Below are positions 16,409-26,064 of a stretch of DNA of 64,000 bases, piece after piece. The DNA lies in contig NZ_AP024238.1 in assembly GCF_019973615.1 (NCBI RefSeq), positions 3,369,989-3,433,988 of the forward strand, in the 5' to 3' direction. Numbering within the stretch: position 1 is the stretch's first letter; each line of letters begins with the position of its first letter. The notes beneath the pieces are model-generated. The model did not search any database. It had not been told where the DNA came from and worked only from the letters and a program-made list of their open reading frames with translations. Source of the DNA: Rhodoferax lithotrophicus. GTDB lineage: Bacteria; Pseudomonadota; Gammaproteobacteria; Burkholderiales; Burkholderiaceae_C. The position numbers were made by a program, and so were the translations under genes.

Positions 16409-17197
16409 ATGTCGGGGCTGGACATTCGCCACCTGACGGTTCGCTACGCCATCAAAGGGGGTCAACGCTGCGCACTGTCCGATGTCAATTTGCACATGCA
16501 GGGCGACGACTTTGTGGTGGCGCTGGGTGCGTCGGGCTGCGGCAAGACCACCTTGCTCAACTGCATTGCGGGCTTTTTGCCCGCCTCTGACGGTGCGGTG
16601 TTGCTGGACGGTGTGCCGGTGCATGCCCCAGGGCCAGAGCGTGGCGTGGTGTTTCAAAAACACGCACTGATGCCCTGGCTGAATGTGCGCGACAACGTGG
16701 CCCTGCCGTTGCTCCTGCGGGGTGTGCCCACGGCCCAACGCCACCAACTGGCACAAGACAAGCTGGCCCTGCTGGGCTTGGAGGGTGTGGGTGACCGCGC
16801 GATCTGGGAGCTGTCTGGCGGCATGCAGCAGCGCGTGGGTATTGCGCGGGCGCTGGCCAGCGATCCAGCGGTGCTGTTGATGGACGAGCCGCTGGGTGCA
16901 CTGGACGCCTTCACCCGTGAGCAGGTGCAAGAAACCCTGCTGCACACCTGGGCACGAACCCGCAAGATGGTGTTTTTCATCACCCACTCGGTGGAAGAGG
17001 CTCTGTTCTTGGCAACCCGGTTGGTGGTGATGAGCCCCAGCCCAGGCCGCATTGTGCGGGTGTTTGAAGACTTGCCGTTTTCAAAATTATTCCTTGCCGA
17101 AGGCGATGCGCGCAAGGTCAAATCACTGCCGCAATTCATTGCGCTGCGCGAAGAAGTGCTCAGCCTGATTCACCAACGTGAGGCCCTCTATGCCTGA
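16409..17197 (+). CDS. tauB: Taurine ABC transporter ATPase
   Basis: This 262-residue ATPase is of the nitrate/sulfonate/taurine branch. Walker A is [12 protein letters not shown], the signature is [16 protein letters not shown], Walker B is [13 protein letters not shown], and the switch histidine is in [16 protein letters not shown]. It lies 7 bp after tauA and overlaps tauC. It energises taurine uptake. Confidence 0.93.
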   Translation: MSGLDIRHLTVRYAIKGGQRCALSDVNLHMQGDDFVVALGASGCGKTTLLNCIAGFLPASDGAVLLDGVPVHAPGPERGVVFQKHALMPWLNVRDNVALPLLLRGVPTAQRHQLAQDKLALLGLEGVGDRAIWELSGGMQQRVGIARALASDPAVLLMDEPLGALDAFTREQVQETLLHTWARTRKMVFFITHSVEEALFLATRLVVMSPSPGRIVRVFEDLPFSKLFLAEGDARKVKSLPQFIALREEVLSLIHQREALYA

Positions 17198-18056
17198 AAG
17201 TCTGGCCCTGGAAGCCCCCAGTGTGACCGAAACGCCCACCCCGTCCCACACTCCGTCTCACGGCAAAACCAGTGCCTTTCATGAGCTGGGTGAAGGCTCC
17301 AGCGTTACCATCAGCGTGGTCACCATCTTGGTGCTGTTTGCGCTGTGGTGGATCGTCACCGAGGCTGGCTGGGTCAAGCCTTTGTTTTTGCCATCGCCGC
17401 AATCGGTGTGGCAACAGTTTGTGCTGTACGCCAGCGGTCAGGCCAATGACCAGCCGCTGTGGCAGCATTTGTCGGCCAGCTTGCTGCGGGTATTGAGCGC
17501 TTTTGTGCTGGCTTGCCTGACCGCCATTCCGCTGGGCATTGCCATGGGCTGCTCACGCGTGGTGCGTGGCGTTTTTGATCCACCGCTGGAGTTCTACCGC
17601 CCCTTGCCACCACTGGCCTATTTGCCTTTGATCATCATCTGGTTTGGCATCAACGAGCTACCCAAGGTGCTGCTGATTTACCTGAGCTGCTTTGCCCCGC
17701 TGGCACTGGCCGCACGCTCGGGCATGAAGACCGCCACGCAAGAGCAGATTCACGCCGCCGCCTCCATGGGGGCCAGCCGCTGGCAGGTGATTCGCCATGT
17801 GATCCTGCCGGCGGCCTTGCCTGAAATACTGGTAGGCATGCGCATCGCCATTGGTTTTGGCTGGACCACCTTGGTGGCCGCAGAGATGGTGGCCGCCTCA
17901 CTGGGCCTGGGGCAACTGGTGCTGAATGCCTCCAACTTTTTGCGCACCGACATTGTGGTGATGGGCATCATCGTCATCGGCTTGCTGGCCTATGGCTTTG
18001 ACTTGCTGATGCGCTGGACGGCGCAACGGCTGGTGCCTTGGAAGGGGCGGGGTTGA
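17190..18056 (+). CDS. tauC: Taurine ABC transporter permease
   Basis: This 288-residue permease has about six membrane helices and the EAA-type loop [30 protein letters not shown]. The [20 protein letters not shown] stretch is typical of TauC/SsuC. The ATG at 17190 follows a GAGG and overlaps tauB by 8 bp. An in-frame GTG at 17178 is less likely. Confidence 0.92.
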   Translation: MPESLALEAPSVTETPTPSHTPSHGKTSAFHELGEGSSVTISVVTILVLFALWWIVTEAGWVKPLFLPSPQSVWQQFVLYASGQANDQPLWQHLSASLLRVLSAFVLACLTAIPLGIAMGCSRVVRGVFDPPLEFYRPLPPLAYLPLIIIWFGINELPKVLLIYLSCFAPLALAARSGMKTATQEQIHAAASMGASRWQVIRHVILPAALPEILVGMRIAIGFGWTTLVAAEMVAASLGLGQLVLNASNFLRTDIVVMGIIVIGLLAYGFDLLMRWTAQRLVPWKGRG

Positions 18057-18157
18057 CACTATGGCGGAACTGCTGCAAAGCCGTTTTAACCCTGAAGGTA
18101 TGCAACAGAAAAGCCCGTCTGGGGTGGTCACCGCTCACTCAAACTTTTCCGAAATTG

Positions 18158-18179
18158 CTTATTCGATTTCATTCGTTCC
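18158..18179. promoter_or_regulatory. Possible LysR/CysB-type half-sites upstream of the second transporter
   Basis: CTTATTCG and CATTCGTTCC occur 5 nt apart. The same ATTCGTT word occurs as an inverted pair upstream of the truncated ssuD at 38606-38637, and a related form lies between xsc and tauA. It may be a binding site of the CysB-type regulator encoded at 39057. This is based on word sharing only. Confidence 0.3.
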
Positions 18180-18294
18180 GTTTCTTTTTGATGCTGCTTA
18201 AGCTTGGGTTTCGTTGTCATGCAGCCCTGAACACCGTGGGTGTCAGAGGTCACATGATGGCTTTTATTCATTCAATTTTTGGAGTTACTTTTTT

Positions 18295-19131
18295 ATGCGC
18301 ATTCCTACGCTGCTTTCCGCCCTGCTGGCCTCACTGATCACACTGACCAGCGTGTCCGCCCAGGCCGACCAACTGGCCGACATCAAGAAAAAAGGCGAGA
18401 TCATTTTTGGCGTACTCGGCATTGACGAGCCCAACAGTTTTGTCGATCCCAAAACCCGTGAATTTGTGGGTTACGAGATTGACCTGGCCACCGCAGTCGC
18501 TAAAAACCTGGGGGTCAAGCCCGTCTTCAAACAGCTGGCGGTGGCTGCGCGTATTCCAGAACTTCAGCAAGGCCATGTGGATGTATTGGCCGCATCCCTT
18601 ACCCACAACAAGGAACGCGAATCCCAAGTGGACTTTGCCCTGACGCATTTTGTGACCGGCTCTAAAGTGCTGGTCAAGAAAAGCAGTGGCATCCATAACG
18701 TGAGTGAACTGGCAGGCAAGAAGGCACTGACCGTCAAGGGCGGCACCCAAGGCCCGAACTTGCTGAAGGTGGTTCCCACGGCCGAGATCGTGACCTTTGA
18801 GTCCACCCAACAAGCCTTCCAGGCCTTGCAACAAGGCAAAGGCACGGCCTACATCAATGACGAAGTCAGCCTTCTGGCCGACTTTGCCAAGCTGGGTGAC
18901 AAAAGCAAAGACTATGTGATCCTGCCGCAAAACCTGAATGTAGAACCCCTGGCTCTTGGTATCAAGAAGGGCGAGGCTGGCGTGAAAACCGCCGTGGATG
19001 ACTCCTTGCGTGGCCTGGAAAAATCTGGCGAGGCCAACAAGATTTTCCTGAAGTGGTACGGCCCAGAGTCCAGGCTCAAGCTGTTCCCCAAGCGTGACTT
19101 CAAGATCGAATCCGACAAGATCGAAGGCTGA
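18295..19131 (+). CDS. Polar amino acid-type ABC transporter, periplasmic binding protein
   Basis: This 278-residue PAAT-family binding protein has a signal peptide cleaved near VSAQA-DQ. It shows the family order: GEIIFGVLGIDEPNSFVD, FVGYEIDLATAVAKNLG, LQQGHVDVLAASLTHNKER, and GKKALTVKGGTQGPN. The ATG at 18295 lies 10 nt after GGAG. It opens an operon with two permeases, an ATPase and a 2-oxoglutarate oxygenase. Position directly after tauABC suggests an amino-sulfonate or sulfur amino acid ligand, which is inference. The 238-bp leader contains ATTCGTT-type motifs. Confidence 0.85.
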   Translation: MRIPTLLSALLASLITLTSVSAQADQLADIKKKGEIIFGVLGIDEPNSFVDPKTREFVGYEIDLATAVAKNLGVKPVFKQLAVAARIPELQQGHVDVLAASLTHNKERESQVDFALTHFVTGSKVLVKKSSGIHNVSELAGKKALTVKGGTQGPNLLKVVPTAEIVTFESTQQAFQALQQGKGTAYINDEVSLLADFAKLGDKSKDYVILPQNLNVEPLALGIKKGEAGVKTAVDDSLRGLEKSGEANKIFLKWYGPESRLKLFPKRDFKIESDKIEG

Positions 19132-19211
19132 TTTTTCCGCACAGCCCATTCGTCAGGCCAGCGTCTTCGCGCGGTCATGGCTGATGGGCTTTTGTCTTGC
19201 CGAATCCCGCT

Positions 19212-19907
19212 ATGCATTCGTTTGAACTTTCCCTGCTCATCTCCGGCCACTACCACGACATCCTGGTGGCGGGTCTGCAACTGTCCTTGTTGTTGACGGC
19301 GGTGACGCTGCTGCTGGCTGTGCCTCTGGCTGTGCTGGTGGCGCTGATGCGTTTGTCTGGCCTACGGGTGCTCAGCGCCGCAGCCTGGTGCTTTGTGGAA
19401 GCCATCCGCAATGTGCCGCTGCTGGCCCACATGTTGTTCTGGTATTTTGGTGCACCCGAGCTGTTGCCCGAGCCGGTGCGTGATTGGCTTTACGCCCACA
19501 ATTTTGAAGCCATTGCAGCGGTAACGGCGCTCACGTTCTACACCGCAGCCTACATGTCGGAAGACGTGCGCAGTGGCATCCGCGCCATTCCCCATGTCCA
19601 GTTTGAAGCCGGGCGTGCGCTGGGCGTTGGTTTTCTGTCCACCATGCGGTTGGTGGTATTGCCACAGGCACTGCGAGTAACGGTGCCGCCGCTGATCTCA
19701 CAAACGCTCAACCTCTGGAAGAACACCAGCATTGCCACCGTGATCGGCACCGCCGAGCTGATGTACCAAGCCAGCAAGGTCGAGACCGAAACCTTTCGCA
19801 GTGTCGAAGCCTTTGTGTTTGCCACCGCCAGCTACCTCACGGTGTCACTGCTGATCACCGGGCTGGCTATTTTTTACCAACACCGTTACCCGGCGCGGGC
19901 AGTGTGA
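19212..19907 (+). CDS. Polar amino acid-type ABC transporter permease
   Basis: This permease of about 231 residues has the HisMQ-type fold: an early TVTLLLAVPLAVLVALMRLSG helix, AIRNVPLLAHMLFWYFG, and an EAA loop around [34 protein letters not shown] chose the ATG at 19212; a TTG at 19197 is also in frame, and neither has a clear ribosome-binding site. It pairs with the next permease to form the membrane channel. Confidence 0.85.
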   Translation: MHSFELSLLISGHYHDILVAGLQLSLLLTAVTLLLAVPLAVLVALMRLSGLRVLSAAAWCFVEAIRNVPLLAHMLFWYFGAPELLPEPVRDWLYAHNFEAIAAVTALTFYTAAYMSEDVRSGIRAIPHVQFEAGRALGVGFLSTMRLVVLPQALRVTVPPLISQTLNLWKNTSIATVIGTAELMYQASKVETETFRSVEAFVFATASYLTVSLLITGLAIFYQHRYPARAV

Positions 19908-19937
19908 TGAACACGTTACAGACACAGGACTGCGTGC

Positions 19938-20654
19938 ATGACTTTTCTTGAAGCAATTGACAACTACTGGCTTTACTTTTTGGTAGGCCGTTACCCTGAG
20001 GGCCCCTTGGGTGGGCTGGCGTTGACCCTGTTGCTGGCCTCATCAGGCTTGCTGTTGGCCCTGCCTTTGGGTCTGGTTCTGGGCCTGGGGCGGGTGAGCC
20101 CGTTGGCCTGGCTGCGCTGGCCTGTGACCGCGCTGGTGTACGTGGTGCGTGGCACACCGCTGTTGATGGTGGTGTTCTGGGCTTATTTCTTTTTGCCCAG
20201 TGTCACCGGTGTTAAGACCGACCAGTTCGCCACCATGTTGATCGCCCTGGTGGTGTTTGATGCGGCCTACCTGGCCGAGATTGTGCGCTCGGGCATTCAA
20301 AGCTTGCCCAAGGGGCAGTTTGAGGCGGCCCGTTCACTGGGCTTGAGCTACATCCGAGCCATGCGTCTGGTGGTGTTGCCGCAGGCACTGCGGCACATGC
20401 TGCCTTCACTGGTGAACCAGTTTGTGTCCACCATCAAAGAGACTTCGCTGGGTTACATCATTGGCCTGGCCGAGGTGTCGTTTGTTGCCACGCAAATCAA
20501 CATCCAGGTCTTTACCCTGCCCACCCAGATTTACCTCACGCTGGGCCTGACCTACTTTCTTCTCTGTTTTGGTTTGTCGCGCCTGGCCTACGCGCTGGAG
20601 CGCCACCTGTCACGGCGCGACCCCTTTCCTTTTGTGACCGAGGTTCCCGCATGA
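19938..20654 (+). CDS. Polar amino acid-type ABC transporter permease
   Basis: This 238-residue second permease of the same system has motifs [17 protein letters not shown] and the EAA loop [33 protein letters not shown]. It overlaps the ATPase gene by 4 bp (ATGA), which indicates translational coupling. Confidence 0.88.
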   Translation: MTFLEAIDNYWLYFLVGRYPEGPLGGLALTLLLASSGLLLALPLGLVLGLGRVSPLAWLRWPVTALVYVVRGTPLLMVVFWAYFFLPSVTGVKTDQFATMLIALVVFDAAYLAEIVRSGIQSLPKGQFEAARSLGLSYIRAMRLVVLPQALRHMLPSLVNQFVSTIKETSLGYIIGLAEVSFVATQINIQVFTLPTQIYLTLGLTYFLLCFGLSRLAYALERHLSRRDPFPFVTEVPA

Positions 20655-21391
20655 TCAAGTTTGAAAACGTCAACAAATGGTTTGGCAACTACCAGGCGCT
20701 GGTAGATGTGAACGAGTCTGTCGACAAGGGGGATGTGGTAGTGGTGTGCGGGCCGTCGGGCTCGGGCAAGTCCACCATGATTCGCACCCTCAACCGGCTG
20801 GAGCCGATTCACAGTGGGCGCATTGCCATTGATGGACAAGACATCCACGCACACGGCCTGGATGTGAACACCTTTCGCTCACGCATTGGTTTTGTCTTTC
20901 AGCAGTTCAACCTGTTCCCGCATTTGACCGCGTTGGACAACTGCACGCTGGCCCCGATCCACCTGCGGGGTCTGTCCAAAGCCCATGCACGTGAACAGGC
21001 CTTGTCCCTGCTGGATCGGGTTGGCCTGGCGCACAAAGCCAACGCCCACCCCACCGAACTCTCAGGCGGCCAGCAGCAACGGGTGGCCATTGCGCGGGCG
21101 CTGGCCATGGAGCCACCGCTGATGCTGTTTGACGAACCCACCAGCGCACTTGACCCAGAAATGGTGGGCGAGGTGCTGACGGTGATGAAGGCACTGGCAC
21201 GCGACGGCATGACCATGGTGGTGGTCACCCACGAGATGGGCTTTGCCCGTGACGTGGCCGACCGGGTGCTGTTCATGGATGCGGGCAAGGTGCTGGAACG
21301 TGGTGAGCCGCATGAGTTTTTCAACGCACCGCAGCATCCTCGCGCACAACAATTTTTATCAGATATCCGTTCGCCGTTTGCAACGGTGTGA
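20651..21391 (+). CDS. Polar amino acid-type ABC transporter ATPase
   Basis: This 246-residue GlnQ-like ATPase has Walker [20 protein letters not shown]-loop [17 protein letters not shown], signature [19 protein letters not shown], Walker [17 protein letters not shown], and the switch [21 protein letters not shown]. It ends the transport part of the operon, and the oxygenase gene follows after 22 bp. Confidence 0.92.
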   Translation: MIKFENVNKWFGNYQALVDVNESVDKGDVVVVCGPSGSGKSTMIRTLNRLEPIHSGRIAIDGQDIHAHGLDVNTFRSRIGFVFQQFNLFPHLTALDNCTLAPIHLRGLSKAHAREQALSLLDRVGLAHKANAHPTELSGGQQQRVAIARALAMEPPLMLFDEPTSALDPEMVGEVLTVMKALARDGMTMVVVTHEMGFARDVADRVLFMDAGKVLERGEPHEFFNAPQHPRAQQFLSDIRSPFATV

Positions 21392-21413
21392 TTTTTTCAA
21401 GGAGAACGCCAAC

Positions 21414-22535
21414 ATGCCCACAACCACTTTGCCCACCACTGCCAATGTGGCAGCCAATACCCCAATCCCAGGCTTACCCATTCTGGATTTGCGAGACTTC
21501 ACTTCAGGAACACCTGCACAACGCGCGGCCTTTGTTGACCAATTACGCGACACCGCTTTCACCTTGGGTTTTCTCTACCTGAAAGGTTACGGCGCCAGTC
21601 AAACCCAAATTGACGCGGTGTTGCAGGCCTCGCGTGATTTTTTTGCCTTGCCCCCCGAACAAAAGCAGGCTATTCACATGGCCAACTCGCCGCACTTTCG
21701 TGGCTACACCGCCGCTGGCGACGAATTCACCCGCGGTGAGCGCGACTGGCGTGAACAACTCGACGTGGGTGCCGAGCGTGAACCGATCCAACAAAACCCA
21801 ACCAGTCCGGCCTGGACCCGGCTTCAAGGCCCCAACCAATGGCCAGATGCCCTGCCCCACATCACACCGGCCTTGCTGGACTGGCAAAACACCTTGACCC
21901 AGGCCGGTCAGCACCTGTTGCGCGCCCTGGCTCTGGCATTGGGTCAGCCAGAGAACACTTTTGAGAGCGCTTTTTCTGGCACTCCGGTGCAACACTTGAA
22001 GGTGATCCACTACCCTGGCCGCGCTGAAGGTGAGTCGCGCCAAGGCTGTGGTCCGCACAAAGACTCGGGGTGCCTGACTTTGTTGCTGCAAGACACACAA
22101 GCCGGTTTACAGGTGCTGGAACGCGACGGCAGTGATACGCCAGAGGGCTCGGGCCGCTGGATTGATGGGCCACCCATTCCCGGCACCTTGGTCATCAACA
22201 TTGGTGAGGTGCTGGAGATTCTGTCGAATGGTTTTTTGCGAGCCAACATCCACCAGGTGATCAGCCCACCACAAAACGTGGATCGGCTGTCCGTCGCCTT
22301 TTTCCTGAGCCCCCGGCTGGATGCCGAGTTACCCGAGCTGGTGCTACCACCCGAGTTGGCCGCCAAAGCACGTGGCGTGGATCGTGACCCCAACAACCCG
22401 CTGATCGCTCACACCGGGCGCAACCTGCTCAAAGGCCGACTGCGTTCGCACCCGGAGGTGGCTCAACGCTTTTATGCCGATGTGCTGGAGGCACATGGCA
22501 TCAAAGCAGGAGCACGTGGCCAGGCGTATGCCTGA
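21414..22535 (+). CDS. 2-oxoglutarate/Fe(II) oxygenase, isopenicillin N synthase-like
   Basis: This 373-residue member of the IPNS/2OG-Fe(II) superfamily starts at an ATG behind GGAG. The N-terminal DIOX_N block (LPILDLRDF...RDTAFTLGFLYLKGYG) precedes the iron site H215-x-D217 (CGPHKDSGCLTLLLQD) and H280 (RANIHQV). R291-x-S293 would bind 2-oxoglutarate. It is the last gene of the amino-acid-type transporter operon, so it probably hydroxylates or cleaves the imported compound. The setting among sulfonate genes suggests an organosulfur substrate, but this is inference. Confidence 0.82.
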   Translation: MPTTTLPTTANVAANTPIPGLPILDLRDFTSGTPAQRAAFVDQLRDTAFTLGFLYLKGYGASQTQIDAVLQASRDFFALPPEQKQAIHMANSPHFRGYTAAGDEFTRGERDWREQLDVGAEREPIQQNPTSPAWTRLQGPNQWPDALPHITPALLDWQNTLTQAGQHLLRALALALGQPENTFESAFSGTPVQHLKVIHYPGRAEGESRQGCGPHKDSGCLTLLLQDTQAGLQVLERDGSDTPEGSGRWIDGPPIPGTLVINIGEVLEILSNGFLRANIHQVISPPQNVDRLSVAFFLSPRLDAELPELVLPPELAAKARGVDRDPNNPLIAHTGRNLLKGRLRSHPEVAQRFYADVLEAHGIKAGARGQAYA

Positions 22536-22560
22536 GCATCAACGGATTTCTCGCACCTTG

Positions 22561-23427
22561 ATGTCCACCAGACCGGTCTATCTTGATGACAACCCCGATG
22601 CAAACATTGCAATGAGTCTTACGGATAGTTCTCCCAATTGGCGAACCCATTTAAAACGCTTGCCCTGCCTGGAGGTCGGTCAATTTGTCGCTTTATTCGG
22701 TGTGCTGGCCTATTTGGCCATTCATGGTGCGCAAGGTATGGGGTATCAATGGCGCTGGAACAAGGTCCCGCGCTATTTGGTTCGGGTCATTGATGGCGAG
22801 CTGGTCTGGGGGCCATTGCTGAGAGGTCTGTGGGTGACACTGGAGGTCGCAAGTATGGCTGGCGTACTGGCACTGGCCGTGGGGTTATTGGTGGCCTTGA
22901 TGCGTTATTCGCGCTCTGTCATGGGTCCTGCATTGGCATGGTTATATGTGGAGCTGATTCGAAATACGCCCATTCTGGTGCAGATACTGATTTTCTATTT
23001 CATCATCGCAGCCGTGTTTGGCATTCCACGCCTTTGGGCCGGAGTGTTGTGCCTAGCCTGCTATGAAGGCGCATTTGTCGCAGAAATCATCCGTGGAGCA
23101 GTGGGAGCCGTGCGCAAAGGGCAATGGGAGGCCGCACAAAGCCTGGGACTGCCCGGCATTCGCATCTGGACTGACATCGTGATTCCACAGGCTATCCCCT
23201 TGATGCTGCCGCCCCTGGGCGGGACATTGGTCAATCTGGTGAAGCATTCGGCCATCGTCAGTGTGATTGCCGTCTATGACCTGACCACCCAGGCTCGCAC
23301 CGTGGTCTCGGACACCTTTCTTGCATTTGAAATATGGCTGACCACCGCTGCGCTGTACTTGGCCATCACCATCCCACTTTCACTGATCGTGACAGCGCTG
23401 GAACGTCGCTACCGTGCCCGACACTGA
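22561..23427 (+). CDS. Polar amino acid-type ABC transporter permease
   Basis: This GlnP/GltJ-like permease has about 288 residues. A preceding segment VGQFVALFGVLAYLAIHG is followed by a long loop, LYVELIRNTPILVQILIFYFI, and the EAA loop GQWEAAQSLGLPGIRIWTDIVIPQAIPLMLPPLGG. Start choice is uncertain: ATGs at 22561 and 22612 are both plausible and neither has a strong ribosome-binding site. It converges, with an 8-bp gap, on an ATPase-permease-binding protein operon that carries only one permease, so the two probably form one heteromeric importer. Confidence 0.8.
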   Translation: MSTRPVYLDDNPDANIAMSLTDSSPNWRTHLKRLPCLEVGQFVALFGVLAYLAIHGAQGMGYQWRWNKVPRYLVRVIDGELVWGPLLRGLWVTLEVASMAGVLALAVGLLVALMRYSRSVMGPALAWLYVELIRNTPILVQILIFYFIIAAVFGIPRLWAGVLCLACYEGAFVAEIIRGAVGAVRKGQWEAAQSLGLPGIRIWTDIVIPQAIPLMLPPLGGTLVNLVKHSAIVSVIAVYDLTTQARTVVSDTFLAFEIWLTTAALYLAITIPLSLIVTALERRYRARH

Positions 23428-23435
23428 TCACCGCC

Positions 23436-24194
23436 TCAGTAAGCCAAAATCTGACCCAGAAATTCGCGGGTTCTTTGGGTTTTCGGATTGGTAAAAAACT
23501 CTTCCGGTGGCGACTTTTCCACGATGCTGCCATCATCCATGAACACAATCGAATCGGCAACTTTTTTGGCGAAACCAAGTTCATGGGTGACACAGATCAT
23601 GGTCATACCACTTTGAGCCAATTCGATGATCACATCAAGCACCTCCTTGATCATTTCCGGGTCCAATGCCGATGTGGGCTCATCAAACAACATCACCTTG
23701 GGCTCCAGGCACAGAGAGCGGGCAATGGCCACCCTCTGCTGCTGACCACCGGAAAGCTGCGACGGATACTTGTGCGCCTGCTCTGGAATGTGCACCCGCT
23801 TCAGGTAGGACATGGCTTTTTCTTCAGCCAGCGCACGTTTGACACCCCGCACACGAATCTGCGGTAATGCACAATTTTCCAATATGGTCAGATGCGGGAA
23901 CAAGTTGAAACTCTGGAAAACCATGCCCACTTCACGCCGGATGGCGGCAATGTTGCGGGTATTTTCGCTGAGTTCCACACCATCGACAGTTACGCTCCCG
24001 GAATCATGTTTTTCCAGCCGGTTGATGCAGCGAATCAGGGTTGATTTGCCCGAACCCGATGGGCCGCAAACCACCACGCGCTCACCCGTCCTGACCTGCA
24101 AATCAACTTCCTTCAAAACCTGGTGAGCTCCAAACCACTTGCTCACACCCGACAGCTGGACAATGGCGGGGGTCTGTGATGACCGGTCACTCAT
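23436..24194 (-). CDS. Polar amino acid-type ABC transporter ATPase
   Basis: This 252-residue GlnQ-type ATPase has Walker [19 protein letters not shown], signature [19 protein letters not shown], Walker [17 protein letters not shown] and switch ICVTHELGFAKKVADSIVFMD. The ATG at 24194 overlaps the upstream permease stop by 4 bp. It is the third gene of a minus-strand operon: binding protein, permease, ATPase. Confidence 0.92.
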   Translation of the reverse strand: MSDRSSQTPAIVQLSGVSKWFGAHQVLKEVDLQVRTGERVVVCGPSGSGKSTLIRCINRLEKHDSGSVTVDGVELSENTRNIAAIRREVGMVFQSFNLFPHLTILENCALPQIRVRGVKRALAEEKAMSYLKRVHIPEQAHKYPSQLSGGQQQRVAIARSLCLEPKVMLFDEPTSALDPEMIKEVLDVIIELAQSGMTMICVTHELGFAKKVADSIVFMDDGSIVEKSPPEEFFTNPKTQRTREFLGQILAY

Positions 24195-25150
24195 GCTTTT
24201 TGACCCCGTTTGCCGTGCCGCTCCAAAAAGGCAAACAGCTGCGACAAGCAAAAGCACAGAACAAAATAAATAACAGCAGTGAGCACAAAAACCTCGAACA
24301 CTTTCTGGGTACTGACCTGAACGTCTTGTGCCATAAAAGCCAATTCCTGAATGGACACCAGTGACACCAAGGATGAGTCCTTGATGAGCTGGATGAACTG
24401 GCCCGCGAGCGGCGGCAGCACGTTGTGTAATGCCTGTGGAATAACAACATAGCGCAGGTTGTCCCAGCGAGAAAAGCCCAGACTCTCACCGGCCTCGATC
24501 TGCGACTTTGGTATCGACTGCAGCCCGGCTCGAAAAATTTCGGTGACGTAGGCCCCTGAAAAAACCGACAGGCAAAATAGTCCAAGGAAAAAATTATCAA
24601 AAGCCTGGGCTGGTGCAAACAGCACCGAAATTACCGTTTGTACCTGTGTTGGCAATGTCGCGATACTGTCACCAAAATGCAGGAATGGCATCACTTGACT
24701 GGCAATGAAATAGACAAAAACAAATACAAAAACCACGGGGGGAATGTTGCGTATCAATAAAACATAGGCAGTGGCAATCATACGCAAGAACAAGTTGTTG
24801 CTGGTGCGCGCCAGCGCCATGCAAAGCCCCACTCCGCTGGCGACCAGAATCCCCCACAAGGCCAGGCGCAAAGTGGTCAGCAAGCCTTCCACAATCAAGT
24901 TAGGAACCCAGCTTGCGCTTTCAACATCAAAGCGCAACACATAGGGCCAAACCTGGCTCCAGTCCCAGTGGTATTGCAGTACCGCTTGGGTACGCCAAGC
25001 CACATAGGTCAGAACACCAATGAGCAAAACCAGCAGTGACGTATCGATCCAACCCCAGATCCAGCGACGGTCCATCCGGGGTGGGCTTGAGTGCAGCTGC
25101 AAATTCACAACACTAGCCAATCCATCGATCAGGGAACCAAGGTTGCCCAA
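24191..25150 (-). CDS. Polar amino acid-type ABC transporter permease
   Basis: This 319-residue permease is longer than usual. It has a signal-anchor-like first helix at ~33-50, a periplasmic loop (WDWSQVWPYVLRFD), then the core with LLIRNIPPVVFVFVFVYFI and EAA loop SQIEAGESLGFSRWDNLRYVVIPQALHNVLPPLAGQF. It overlaps the binding-protein stop by about 22 bp. Its likely partner is the plus-strand permease at 22561. Confidence 0.88.
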   Translation of the reverse strand: MGNLGSLIDGLASVVNLQLHSSPPRMDRRWIWGWIDTSLLVLLIGVLTYVAWRTQAVLQYHWDWSQVWPYVLRFDVESASWVPNLIVEGLLTTLRLALWGILVASGVGLCMALARTSNNLFLRMIATAYVLLIRNIPPVVFVFVFVYFIASQVMPFLHFGDSIATLPTQVQTVISVLFAPAQAFDNFFLGLFCLSVFSGAYVTEIFRAGLQSIPKSQIEAGESLGFSRWDNLRYVVIPQALHNVLPPLAGQFIQLIKDSSLVSLVSIQELAFMAQDVQVSTQKVFEVFVLTAVIYFVLCFCLSQLFAFLERHGKRGQKA

Positions 25151-25935
25151 TCCTGCGTCTTGAACCAGTAGCTATGGCGCTGGGCAAGCCATGTCTTGTT
25201 TTGGCTGATCCAGTTGTTGAAATAACTGACGGCGGCAGAACTCCCTTTTTTCAGACCAAAGCCTTCGGACGATGTGGTGATGTAGTCGCCTATGGGGTTA
25301 AACAGCTTGTCCGGATTTTTCAGGATGGTGTAGGCTGGCTTGGGTTCGCTGGAAATGACGGCATGGGCATTGCCATTGATGACCTCTTGAAATGCAATGG
25401 CATCATCATCAAACTGCCGCAATGATGCCTTGGGGAATTTTTCTTCAATGGTCTTGCAACCGGCAACCCCACGGCGGCATGCAAACGTGACACTGGTGCT
25501 GTTGTAGTCTTCTGGCCACTTCAGCTTGGCCGCCAATTGTTTGGAAGCAGCAATGCCCTGGCCTGATGTGGAGTAGGGTGCTGTGAAATCAATTTGTTCC
25601 TGGCGCACTGGGGTGATGGACAGGCCACCAATGATGACATCATATTTCCCGGCAATCAACGACGGAATGATGGCATCCCAGGCGGTCGGAATGAGCTCCA
25701 CGCTCACACCCAAATCCTTGGCAACCTTGGTGGCGACATCAATCTCAAAACCCACCCATTGACCTTGCTTGTCACGCATGGCCCATGGCACAAAGCTGCC
25801 AAACCCGACTTGGAGTTTTCCGCGTTTCTTGATCGTATCGATCTGGTTGTCCTGTTGCGCACTAGCCTGTGGTGCACAGAGCAAGGCACCCAGTACCAGC
25901 GGAAGGCACAAAAGCAAATTTTTGAAGCGTTTCAT
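25129..25935 (-). CDS. Polar amino acid-type ABC transporter, periplasmic binding protein
   Basis: This 268-residue PAAT binding protein has a clear signal peptide (cleavage after ASAQ). It contains KLQVGFGSFVPWAMRDK, WVGFEIDVATKVAKDLG, IAGKYDVIIGGLSITPVRQEQIDFTAPY, and a Cys pair (FACRRGVAGCKT) that may form a disulfide. It is divergent, across about 130 bp, from the M29-like/DszB-like operon, which suggests a shared regulatory region and that this importer brings in the substrate. That link is inference. Confidence 0.87.
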   Translation of the reverse strand: MKRFKNLLLCLPLVLGALLCAPQASAQQDNQIDTIKKRGKLQVGFGSFVPWAMRDKQGQWVGFEIDVATKVAKDLGVSVELIPTAWDAIIPSLIAGKYDVIIGGLSITPVRQEQIDFTAPYSTSGQGIAASKQLAAKLKWPEDYNSTSVTFACRRGVAGCKTIEEKFPKASLRQFDDDAIAFQEVINGNAHAVISSEPKPAYTILKNPDKLFNPIGDYITTSSEGFGLKKGSSAAVSYFNNWISQNKTWLAQRHSYWFKTQDWATLVP

Positions 25936-26064
25936 TCATGTCCTTTAGAAAACTGATATTTCAATTTTGGAATCAGACAAGTGTTTGTCCAAGTGATATT
26001 TGGTAGCAACCTTATGCAAATATTGAGCTTGCTTTGATGTGCTGGACTGGCGACGATTCCGAGC

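Noticed and set aside
18188..18292. A Cys-containing upstream ORF (MLLKLGFRCHAALNTVG...) before the second transporter binding protein
   Set aside because: It runs on into the binding-protein gene in another frame, has only one early Cys and no ribosome-binding site, so a leader-peptide role is not supported.
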